Below, piece after piece: positions 17,520 through 25,412 of a stretch of 64,000 nucleotides of DNA. Under the pieces are notes generated by a model. The model was not told the origin of the DNA. It made no database searches and saw nothing but the letters and a program-made list of their open reading frames with translations. The position numbers and the translations under genes are program-made. The DNA is taken from assembly GCF_008632455.1 (NCBI RefSeq), contig NZ_CP043929.1:2728001-2792000 (forward strand), written 5' to 3'. Origin of the DNA: Methylomonas rhizoryzae (GTDB lineage Bacteria > Pseudomonadota > Gammaproteobacteria > Methylococcales > Methylomonadaceae). The stretch's first letter is position 1. Each line of letters starts with the position of its first letter.

Positions 17520-19181
17520 TTATTTGTCTATTTGTTTGAAGATATCGCCTAAAGTAGCGGTACCGGCAGGCTGCTGTGAATAATCTTTTATAGCATTCGC
17601 CTCTTCTTCTACGTCTTTGGCTTTGATAGACAAAGAAATTGACTTGGTTTTTTTATCGACGCCGATGAATTTGGCTTCGACTTCGTCGCCTTCTTTCAAA
17701 AGAGTACGGGCATCTTCTACCCGATCACGCTGAATTTCAGAGGCTTTCAAATAACCTTCTACATTGTCGGCCAAAGTAACCAGCGCGCCTTTCGCATCGA
17801 CTTCTTTGATCACGCCTTTAACGATACTGCCTTTTTCATTCAGGGCGATGTAGTTTTGGAAGGGATCTTGTTCCAATTGCTTGATGCCGAGAGAAATACG
17901 CTCGCGCTCCGGATCGACCGCCAAAATAACGGTTTCGACTTCATCGCCTTTTTTATAGGCGCGAATGGCTTCTTCGTCGTTTTCGTTCCAGGAAATATCC
18001 GACATATGCACCAAACCGTCTATGCCGCCTTCCAAGCCGATGAAGATACCGAAGTCGGTGATCGATTTGATTTTGCCGCTGATTTTGTCGCCTTTGTTGT
18101 GAGTGGCGGCAAATTCGTCCCATGGGTTGGAGCGGCATTGTTTCATGCCCAGCGAAATACGGCGGCGTTCTTCGTCGATTTCCAGTACCATGACTTCGAC
18201 TTCGTCACCCAATTGCACCACTTTGGATGGATTGACGTTTTTGTTGGTCCAGTCCATTTCCGAAACGTGCACCAAACCTTCGACACCTTCTTCGATTTCC
18301 ACAAAGCAGCCGTAATCGGTCAGGTTGTTGACTTTTCCGAATACGCGAGTGCCGGCCGGGTAACGGCGGGCAATGTTTTGCCATGGATCTTCTTCCATTT
18401 GCTTCATGCCCAAAGACACGCGGGTTTTGTCTTTGTCGAATTTCAAAACCTTAACGTTAACCTCCTGACCGATCTCTACACACTCGGAAGGATGACGAAC
18501 GCGGCGCCACGCCATATCGGTGATATGCAACAAACCGTCGACGCCACCCAAGTCGATAAACGCACCGTAATCGGTGAGGTTTTTGACGATACCGGTAACA
18601 ACAGCGCCTTCCTGCAGGGTTTTAACCAATTCTTCACGCTCGGCGCTGTATTCGCTTTCGACGACGGCGCGGCGAGACAGCACCACATTGTTGCGTTTTT
18701 GATCGATCTTGATAACTTTGAATTCTAAATCGCGATTTTCCAAAAATGTGGTATCGCGGATAGGGCGAACGTCAACCAAAGAGCCCGGCAAGAATGCGCG
18801 CAGGGCGCCCACGGCTACGGTGAAACCGCCGCGAACTTTGCCTGTGATACGGCCAACCACAGTTTCTTGGGTTTCGAAAGCCTTTTCCAGCTCCGCCCAC
18901 GCTTTGCTTTTCTTCGCTTTATCGCGGGACAACAGAGTGGAACCCAAGCCGTCTTCGAACATGTCGAGCGCCACTTCGATTTCGTCGCCGACGTTGACTT
19001 CCAAATCGCCGTCAGCATTTAAAAACTGCCATTTCGGAATCACGCCTTCCGATTTCGCATGCGTGCTGACAATGACGAATTCGTTTTCGATATCGACAAC
19101 AGTACCGATTAACATGGCGCCAGGACGCATTTCGGTCTTGGCAAAACTTTCTTCTAACAACTGTGCAAAGCTTTCGCTCAT
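17520..19181 (-). CDS. rpsA: 30S ribosomal protein S1
   Basis: About 553 residues with six S1 RNA-binding domains in tandem; repeated signatures such as GLLHITDMAWRRVRHPSE, GLVHVSEMDWTNKNVNPSK and GLVHMSDISWNENDEEA are visible. The first two domains bind the ribosome and the rest bind mRNA. The ATG at 19181 (MSESFAQLLEESF) matches the family start and has GGGAAC upstream, so an in-frame start 14 codons earlier is not used. It lies between cmk and ihfB as in E. coli. Confidence 0.98.
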   Translation of the reverse strand: MSESFAQLLEESFAKTEMRPGAMLIGTVVDIENEFVIVSTHAKSEGVIPKWQFLNADGDLEVNVGDEIEVALDMFEDGLGSTLLSRDKAKKSKAWAELEKAFETQETVVGRITGKVRGGFTVAVGALRAFLPGSLVDVRPIRDTTFLENRDLEFKVIKIDQKRNNVVLSRRAVVESEYSAEREELVKTLQEGAVVTGIVKNLTDYGAFIDLGGVDGLLHITDMAWRRVRHPSECVEIGQEVNVKVLKFDKDKTRVSLGMKQMEEDPWQNIARRYPAGTRVFGKVNNLTDYGCFVEIEEGVEGLVHVSEMDWTNKNVNPSKVVQLGDEVEVMVLEIDEERRRISLGMKQCRSNPWDEFAATHNKGDKISGKIKSITDFGIFIGLEGGIDGLVHMSDISWNENDEEAIRAYKKGDEVETVILAVDPERERISLGIKQLEQDPFQNYIALNEKGSIVKGVIKEVDAKGALVTLADNVEGYLKASEIQRDRVEDARTLLKEGDEVEAKFIGVDKKTKSISLSIKAKDVEEEANAIKDYSQQPAGTATLGDIFKQIDK

Positions 19182-19220
19182 TTTAACGTTCCCAAACTTG
19201 TCTAAACCCAAACAAGCTTT

Positions 19221-19263
19221 CATTCAAAATAAAAAATTAAAAAATAACTGCTCTGACAAGCAG
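19221..19263 (-). terminator. Rho-independent terminator after cmk
   Basis: On the minus strand CTGCT-TGTCAG-AGCAG (19263-19248) is followed by a T/A-rich stretch with runs of six and five or more T. It lies between cmk and rpsA and would separate the biosynthetic genes from rpsA, which then needs its own promoter. Confidence 0.6.
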
Positions 19264-19271
19264 TCGCCATA

Positions 19272-19937
19272 TTAGTCCTGTCGGACCAAATTCATTACCG
19301 CTTCTATCACCTGCCGGATGGGCATATCCGACGAATCGATAAAAGTAGCGCCTTCCGGAATCACCAAAGGCGCAACGGCACGATCGCTATCGCGGCGATC
19401 GCGCTCTTGAATCTCTTGAGTTATTTGCGAAAGGTTAGCATTAACTCCTTTTTCAATCAACTGCTTATAACGTCTAACAGCGCGCTCTTCGGCGCTAGCG
19501 GTTAAATAAACCTTAAATTGCGCATCCGGGAACACCACGCTGCCCATATCCCTACCGTCGGCCACCAACCCGGGAAGTCGTTGAAAATCCTTTTGTTTTT
19601 GTAGCAAGACTGCGCGCACTTGCGGATATGCCGCAACCACCGAGGCCGCTTTACCGGTCGTTTCGCCGGCAAGCTGTGCGGTAATATCGTTGCCGTTCAG
19701 CCTAACGTTCAATTCATCTACGCAATCAAATTCCAAGCGCATCTCATCCGCCACTTGCAACACGGCGTCGACATTTTCCAACGCTACACCGGACTGCAGC
19801 GCGGCAATCGCTAAAGAACGATAAATCGAGCCGCTATCCAGGTAATGCCAACCCAACAGATTTGCGACCGTGCGACTGACAGTGCCTTTACCGGCTCCGC
19901 TGGGACCGTCTATGGTCAATACGGGCGCCTGAACCAT
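19272..19937 (-). CDS. cmk: Cytidylate kinase
   Basis: 221 residues. The P-loop TIDGPSGAGKGTVSR lies at residues 8-22; LVADGRDMGSVVFPDA and RERDRRDSDRAVAPL provide the CMP site and lid. It phosphorylates CMP and dCMP. The ATG overlaps the last base of aroA's stop, so translation is coupled. Gene order aroA-cmk-rpsA-ihfB is conserved. Confidence 0.97.
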   Translation of the reverse strand: MVQAPVLTIDGPSGAGKGTVSRTVANLLGWHYLDSGSIYRSLAIAALQSGVALENVDAVLQVADEMRLEFDCVDELNVRLNGNDITAQLAGETTGKAASVVAAYPQVRAVLLQKQKDFQRLPGLVADGRDMGSVVFPDAQFKVYLTASAEERAVRRYKQLIEKGVNANLSQITQEIQERDRRDSDRAVAPLVIPEGATFIDSSDMPIRQVIEAVMNLVRQD

Positions 19938-21250
19938 TAAAGCGTACTCAACTTCAAACCCAATTGCGTGGCTAAGGCGGGAAACTCTTTAAACGAGGTA
20001 TTAACGTTCGCACAGTCCTTGATGGTAATAGCGGCACCAGCCCGCAACCCGGCAATCGAAAACGCCATCGCGATTCTATGGTCTCCGTGAGAATCCACTT
20101 CGCCGCCGCCCATCGCTCCGCCGTTGATGATCATGCCGTCTTCGGTCGGTTGCGCATCCACCCCGAGAATTTGCAAACCGTCCGCCATGACTTGGATCCG
20201 GTCCGACTCCTTAACCCGCAATTCTTTCGCCCCGGTTAAAACCGTTTTTCCTTGCGCGCAAGACGCAGCCACAAACAACACCGGAAATTCGTCGATCGCC
20301 AGAGGCACCAATTCCTCAGGAATATCTATACCGCGCAATTGTGCGCTGCGCACCCGCAAATCGGCTACCGGTTCGCCGCCGACTTCCCGCTGGTTCATCA
20401 CCTGAATATCGGCCCCCATTAAGCGCAGAATGTCAATTACGCCGGTACGGGTAGGATTGATGCCGACGTGTTTTAACGTCACGTCGGAATTCGGCGCAAT
20501 GCTGGCCCCTACCAAAAAGAACGCAGCCGAGGAAATGTCGCTAGGCACGTCGATTTCGGTTGCAGTCAACTTGCCTTGATTGGTGATACTGGCGGTGCTG
20601 CCCTCGCGCCGTACCGGATAACCGAAACCGGCCAGCATTCTTTCGGTATGATCCCGTGTAGGTGCCGGTTCCGTGACACTGGTTTCCCCCTGGGCATACA
20701 TGCCTGCCAACAACAGGCACGATTTCACTTGTGCACTGGCAATCGGCATCGTGTAATGCATGCTCTTGAGTTTGCCGGCTTGACCTTTAATGTGCAAAGG
20801 CGCGGTGCCGTCCGCTTGGGTTTCAATCACGGCCCCCATTTGCGCCAATGGCGCCGTTACTCTGCGCATCGGCCGAGACTGCAAAGACTTGTCGCCAACC
20901 AAGGTACAATCGAAGGCTTGCCCGGCCAACAAGCCGCTCAATAGGCGCATAGAAGTTCCCGAGTTGCCTAGGTCCAAAGGTTTATCGGGGGCCTTCAACC
21001 CGTGTTTACCCACGCCGTGGATAGTCACTTCGCCGTTGACCGGACCTTCGATGTTAACCCCCATCGCGCGGAAAGCCTCTAACGTAGACATCGCGTCTTC
21101 GGCGTTTAAAAATCCGCGCACATGGGTAACGCCTTCGGCAATGGAGCCTAGCATGATCGAGCGGTGCGACATGGATTTATCGCCCGGTACGCGAATTTCG
21201 CCGTTTAAACTTCCGCCGGGTTGAACTTGAAATGTAATGGATTGAGACAT
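19937..21250 (-). CDS. aroA: 3-phosphoshikimate 1-carboxyvinyltransferase (EPSP synthase)
   Basis: 437 residues. Joins phosphoenolpyruvate to shikimate 3-phosphate in the chorismate pathway. Signatures include PGDKSMSHRSIMLGSIAEG (PEP and shikimate site, residues about 23-41), LGNSGTSMRLLSGLLAG, and the C-terminal LRVKESDRI and DHRIAMAF motifs. Length fits the family. It lies 12 bases after tyrA in the same direction. Confidence 0.97.
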   Translation of the reverse strand: MSQSITFQVQPGGSLNGEIRVPGDKSMSHRSIMLGSIAEGVTHVRGFLNAEDAMSTLEAFRAMGVNIEGPVNGEVTIHGVGKHGLKAPDKPLDLGNSGTSMRLLSGLLAGQAFDCTLVGDKSLQSRPMRRVTAPLAQMGAVIETQADGTAPLHIKGQAGKLKSMHYTMPIASAQVKSCLLLAGMYAQGETSVTEPAPTRDHTERMLAGFGYPVRREGSTASITNQGKLTATEIDVPSDISSAAFFLVGASIAPNSDVTLKHVGINPTRTGVIDILRLMGADIQVMNQREVGGEPVADLRVRSAQLRGIDIPEELVPLAIDEFPVLFVAASCAQGKTVLTGAKELRVKESDRIQVMADGLQILGVDAQPTEDGMIINGGAMGGGEVDSHGDHRIAMAFSIAGLRAGAAITIKDCANVNTSFKEFPALATQLGLKLSTL

Positions 21251-21262
21251 ATTGCTTAGTGA

Positions 21263-22138
21263 TTATTCATCAAACGTATCGAGAAAACGTTGCCGCGCGC
21301 GATTGGCGTAACTAAAAGCAGCATAAAGTTCTTGTTCTTGACCGGCTTCTATCATTTGTTCGATACGATCAAGTTCGCCTTTCAGATTTTGGATCAACGG
21401 GATGATTTCTTGCTTGTTGGCCAGACAAATGTCCAGCCACATCGTGGGATCGCTGGACGCAATGCGGCTGAAATCTTTAAAACCGCCCGCCGCATATTTA
21501 AAAATTTCGCGTTGCTCATCTTTTTTACCCAGCAGGCCCACTAAGGCGAATGCCAGGATGTGCGGCAAATGGCTGGTAGCAGCCAGCACGGTATCGTGGT
21601 GTTGCACGCTCATGGTAGAAACGCTGGCCCCCACCCGCCGCCACAATTCGCTTATGGCATGTAAAGCAGCGGCATCGGTGTTCTGCAGCGGGGTCACGAT
21701 AACGCGCCGATTTTGAAATAGCTCTCGGTTGGAAGCCTCCACACCGCTTCGTTCGGCGCCGGCTATCGGATGAGCCGGAACAAAGTTAGCCGGAACCTCA
21801 CCGAATACCGATTCCAACGCGGCGATAACGCTACCCTTGGTGCTGCCGACGTCGCTATACACCGTTTCCGCCTGCCAATACGGCCGAATTGCCGCAAACA
21901 CGCTTGCCATGGCGCCGACCGGCGTGGCCACTATAACCAAATCGGCGTGCTCTAGCGCCTGCGAAATTTGGCTGAAATAGGCATCTATGACCCCCAATTT
22001 CAACGCAGTCTGCAAATTCGCCACATCGCTGTCGCGGCCGAATGCAACGATTTCATGAGCCAATCCCAGACTACGCACAGCTCGGGCTAAAGATCCGCCT
22101 ATCAAGCCGGTACCGATTAAGCACAAGCGCTTAAACAC
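21263..22138 (-). CDS. tyrA: Prephenate dehydrogenase
   Basis: 291 residues, monofunctional TyrA-type enzyme without a chorismate mutase domain. The NAD site is CLIGTGLIGGSLARAVR (residues 6-22), and AHPIAGAERSGVEASN and ATSHLPHILAFAL are family motifs including the catalytic histidine. It oxidises prephenate (or arogenate) on the way to tyrosine. The start is GTG at 22138, overlapping the end of hisC by eight bases. Confidence 0.94.
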   Translation of the reverse strand: MFKRLCLIGTGLIGGSLARAVRSLGLAHEIVAFGRDSDVANLQTALKLGVIDAYFSQISQALEHADLVIVATPVGAMASVFAAIRPYWQAETVYSDVGSTKGSVIAALESVFGEVPANFVPAHPIAGAERSGVEASNRELFQNRRVIVTPLQNTDAAALHAISELWRRVGASVSTMSVQHHDTVLAATSHLPHILAFALVGLLGKKDEQREIFKYAAGGFKDFSRIASSDPTMWLDICLANKQEIIPLIQNLKGELDRIEQMIEAGQEQELYAAFSYANRARQRFLDTFDE

Positions 22139-23234
22139 CTTGCAGGACCTCGCCTAGAGCGGAAATGAACACTTGGTTCTCACGCTCGGTGCCTATGCTA
22201 ATACGCAAATGATTGGGCATTTGGTAATTGGCGATGGGCCTGACGATCACGCCTTTTCCAAGCAGGGCTTGGTATACGGGGCCGGCATCCCTTTTCAAAT
22301 CGACGGCTACGAAATTCCCAGACGAGGGGATCCAGGTTAATCCCAAATTTTCAAAGGCAGCAATCAGTTGCAACATGCCTTGATTATTGCAATCCACTGA
22401 GCGAGCCAAATAATCGTCGTCCGCCAACGCAGCCTCTGCGGCGACTAAAGCCAATAGATTACTATTGAAAGGCTGCCTGACCCGATTCAACAAATCGGCC
22501 ACTTCCAACGACGAAATCCCGTAACCGACTCTCAATCCCGCCAAACCGTAAGCTTTAGAAAACGTGCGCGTCACGATCAAGTTCGGATAGCGAAGCGGCC
22601 AGGCCAAGGCGTCCGAACGCAAAGTCGGTAATACGAATTCGTAATACGCTTCGTCCAGCACGCAAATGACAGTGCTTGGCAAACCGGCAATAAACCGCTC
22701 AACGTCCTGAACCGACAGCAAAGTACCGGTTGGATTGTTCGGGTTAGCGATGAAAACCAGCCGAGTCTTGTCGTTAACCGCGGCCGCCATGGCAGTTAAA
22801 TCGTGGCCGTAATTCTTGGCGGGAATTTCCCTAACCTTGGCCCCTGCTGCTTGGGATAAAATCGGGTAAAGTGCAAAGGCGTGTTGGGAAAAAATCACTT
22901 CATGCTCGATACCGACGAAGGTTCGCATCGCCAGCTCCAGGATTTCGCTGGAACCATTACCCAAGGTAATCTGCTCCGCTTGCACGCCAAACTTGACCGA
23001 CAACGCGGATTTCAGCGAAAAACCGCTGCCGTCGGGATAGCGGGTCAACTCCGGCACGGCCGCGTTGATAGCCTCGGCCACCTTAGGGCTTACGCCCAAC
23101 GGATTTTCATTGGAGGCTAATTTGACGATTTCGGTTAAACCCAGCTCCCTTTGCAATTCTTCAACCGGTTTGCCCGGCACATAGGGCACCAATTGTTGCA
23201 CGCCGGGCAAGGCAAATTCTAAAAATCGATTCAT
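22131..23234 (-). CDS. hisC: Histidinol-phosphate / aromatic aminotransferase
   Basis: 367-residue fold-type I PLP aminotransferase. LASNENPLGVSPKV is the N-terminal substrate motif, NPNNPTGTLLS and TFSKAYGLAGLRVGYG hold the PLP-binding asparagine and lysine. Its place between pheA and tyrA suggests that it also transaminates prephenate or arylpyruvates for Phe and Tyr synthesis, as noted for HisC2-type enzymes; whether it also serves histidine synthesis cannot be decided here. Confidence 0.93.
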   Translation of the reverse strand: MNRFLEFALPGVQQLVPYVPGKPVEELQRELGLTEIVKLASNENPLGVSPKVAEAINAAVPELTRYPDGSGFSLKSALSVKFGVQAEQITLGNGSSEILELAMRTFVGIEHEVIFSQHAFALYPILSQAAGAKVREIPAKNYGHDLTAMAAAVNDKTRLVFIANPNNPTGTLLSVQDVERFIAGLPSTVICVLDEAYYEFVLPTLRSDALAWPLRYPNLIVTRTFSKAYGLAGLRVGYGISSLEVADLLNRVRQPFNSNLLALVAAEAALADDDYLARSVDCNNQGMLQLIAAFENLGLTWIPSSGNFVAVDLKRDAGPVYQALLGKGVIVRPIANYQMPNHLRISIGTERENQVFISALGEVLQGV

Positions 23235-23240
23235 GTAAGC

Positions 23241-24326
23241 TTAGATCACCGCTTTGGGGTAAGAGCCCAGAATTTTCAAGATATTGACGTTGCTTTGCAA
23301 GGCATGCAGCGCCTTGGCTACGTTGGGATCGTCTCTATGGCCTTCAATATCGATAAAGAACACATAATCCCACAGGCCTTGCCGGGAGGGCCTGGATTCG
23401 ATGTGAACCATGCTGATATTGTAATCGGCAAAAGGTCCGAGAATTCGGTAGAGAGCACCGGCGTGATTGGAGGTCGACACCAATATCGAGGTTTTATCGT
23501 GTCCGGTCGAAACCGGTTGCAGTGCGCCTATGACGATAAAACGTGTGGTATTGTTGGCCTCGTCTTCGATATTTTTTTCGACGACGTTCAAATCATACAT
23601 TTCCGCCGCGCGTAAGCCGGCGATTGCCGCTTTGCTGGGATCCAACGAGGCCATGCGGGCCGCTTCGGCATTGCTGCTGACCGCGGTACAGCTTACCCCC
23701 GGCAAATAGGTGTTCAACCACTGCCGGCACTGAGCTAACGATTGTTGATGCGAAAAAACTTCCTTGACTTGGCTTAGGTCATCGAACTTGCCCAGCAGAT
23801 TCTGGTGCACGCGAATTTCGACTTCTCCGCATATTTGCAAAGGGCTTTCGATAAAGCGATCCAAGGTATGCGCGATGACACCCTCGGTAGAATTTTCCAC
23901 CGGAACCACGCCGAATTGGCAGTGTCCGGTTTCGACCACTTGGAAAATTTCGTGTATGGTCGAAACCGGAATGTCTCTGACAGCGTGTCCGAAATGTTTA
24001 AAGGTCGCTTGTTGGGTAAACGTCCCTTCCGGCCCCAAATAAGCCACTTCCAAGGGTTTTTCCAGTGCCAGACAGGCGGACATGACTTCCCTAAATAAAT
24101 GGGCCACCGAATCGGGATTTAACGGGCCTGGATTGAGTTCTTTGACGCGCCGCAGTACTTGCGACTCGCGATCCGGCCGGTAAAAGCTAACGGTTTCGCC
24201 CTGCGCTTGCTTGGTACGGGCAACTTCCAGAGCACAATTCGCCCGCTGGTTGATCAACTGCAAAATTTGCTGATCGATGGCATCTATGCGCTGCCGCAGT
24301 TCTGTTAACGGAATAATATCGCTCAT
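23241..24326 (-). CDS. pheA: Bifunctional chorismate mutase / prephenate dehydratase
   Basis: 361 residues in three parts: an AroQ-type chorismate mutase helix bundle (about 5-90, with LRQRIDAIDQQILQLIN), the prephenate dehydratase domain (about 95-275, including the catalytic TTRFIVIG motif) and a C-terminal ACT domain (about 285-360, with the phenylalanine-binding IESRPS). The ACT domain predicts feedback inhibition by phenylalanine. Six bases separate it from serC and from hisC. Confidence 0.96.
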   Translation of the reverse strand: MSDIIPLTELRQRIDAIDQQILQLINQRANCALEVARTKQAQGETVSFYRPDRESQVLRRVKELNPGPLNPDSVAHLFREVMSACLALEKPLEVAYLGPEGTFTQQATFKHFGHAVRDIPVSTIHEIFQVVETGHCQFGVVPVENSTEGVIAHTLDRFIESPLQICGEVEIRVHQNLLGKFDDLSQVKEVFSHQQSLAQCRQWLNTYLPGVSCTAVSSNAEAARMASLDPSKAAIAGLRAAEMYDLNVVEKNIEDEANNTTRFIVIGALQPVSTGHDKTSILVSTSNHAGALYRILGPFADYNISMVHIESRPSRQGLWDYVFFIDIEGHRDDPNVAKALHALQSNVNILKILGSYPKAVI

Positions 24327-24332
24327 ACTCGA

Positions 24333-25412
24333 TTAATGGGTACGCTCGAACTCCGCCATGAAATCGATCAAAGCATCGACACCGGATTCCGGCATGGCGT
24401 TGTAAATGCTGGCCCGCATACCGCCTACCGAGCGATGCCCGGCTAAAGTGCTCAAGCCGTTTTGTTCCGCCAGTGCCAGAAACTCCTTGTCCAATCCGGC
24501 GTCGGCTAAGACGAAAGGAATGTTCATACGCGAGCGGCAATGTTTGGCTACCGGATTGCGGTACATGCCGGAACCGTCTATGGCTTGGTACAGTTTCTCG
24601 GCTTTGCGTATATTGCGCCGTTCTATTTCTTCGACTCCGCCCTGCTCTTTCAACCACTGCAGAACCAAGCCCAGCAAATACCAGTTGTAAGTCGCCGGGG
24701 TATTCAGCATGGAGTCGCTTTTTGCTTGTTGGGCAAAATTAAATACTGCGGGTACCGTTGCCGGCGCCAAATCGGCTAGGTCTTCGCGGACGATAACCAC
24801 AGTGACGCCGGACGGCCCCATATTCTTTTGCGCTCCCGCGTAGATGATGCCGAATCGGCTGACATCGACAGGCCTGGACAAAATATTGGACGACATATCG
24901 CAGATCAAAGGAAGGTCGAAAACGGCGGGCACTTGGTTAAACTCGACCCCGTGTATGGTCTCGTTGGAGGTATAGTGCAGATACGCAGCGCCGGAATCGA
25001 CATCCCATTGCTCGAAAGGCGTAACATCGGTAAAGCCGGTCGCTTCCGAACTGGCCGCGATTTTAACCGTGCAATATTTGCCGGCTTCCTTAATGGCGGC
25101 GCTCGACCAAGCGCCGGTATTGACGTAACAAGCCACGCTATTGCCGCGCAAAATGTTTTGCGGAATCATCGCAAATTGCGCAGTTGCGCCGCCTTGCAGG
25201 AACAACACTTTGTAGTTGTTCGGCACCCCAAGCAAATCGATTAAGTCTTGCTTCATTCGTTCGGCAATAGCCATGAAATGCGGGCCGCGATGGCTCATTT
25301 CCATCACCGACATGCCACTGTCTTGCCAATCCAGCATTTCTTGCCGGGCTTTCAGCAATACCGACTCCGGCAGCATCGACGGCCCCGCGCTGAAGTTATA
25401 AATCCTGGTCAT
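24333..25412 (-). CDS. serC: Phosphoserine aminotransferase
   Basis: 359-residue class V aminotransferase for serine (and pyridoxine) synthesis. It starts with IYNFSAGPSMLPESVL, contains the PLP lysine in AGAQKNMGPSGVT and the phosphate-binding HRSVGGMRASIYN near the C-terminus. Length equals E. coli SerC. Its start codon overlaps the gyrA stop region, so the two are coupled. Confidence 0.97.
   Translation of the reverse strand: MTRIYNFSAGPSMLPESVLLKARQEMLDWQDSGMSVMEMSHRGPHFMAIAERMKQDLIDLLGVPNNYKVLFLQGGATAQFAMIPQNILRGNSVACYVNTGAWSSAAIKEAGKYCTVKIAASSEATGFTDVTPFEQWDVDSGAAYLHYTSNETIHGVEFNQVPAVFDLPLICDMSSNILSRPVDVSRFGIIYAGAQKNMGPSGVTVVIVREDLADLAPATVPAVFNFAQQAKSDSMLNTPATYNWYLLGLVLQWLKEQGGVEEIERRNIRKAEKLYQAIDGSGMYRNPVAKHCRSRMNIPFVLADAGLDKEFLALAEQNGLSTLAGHRSVGGMRASIYNAMPESGVDALIDFMAEFERTH

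Noticed and set aside
17856..18728. 290-codon plus-strand frame
   Set aside because: Complement of the S1 repeats of rpsA; its apparent repeats are only mirror images of the S1 domains.
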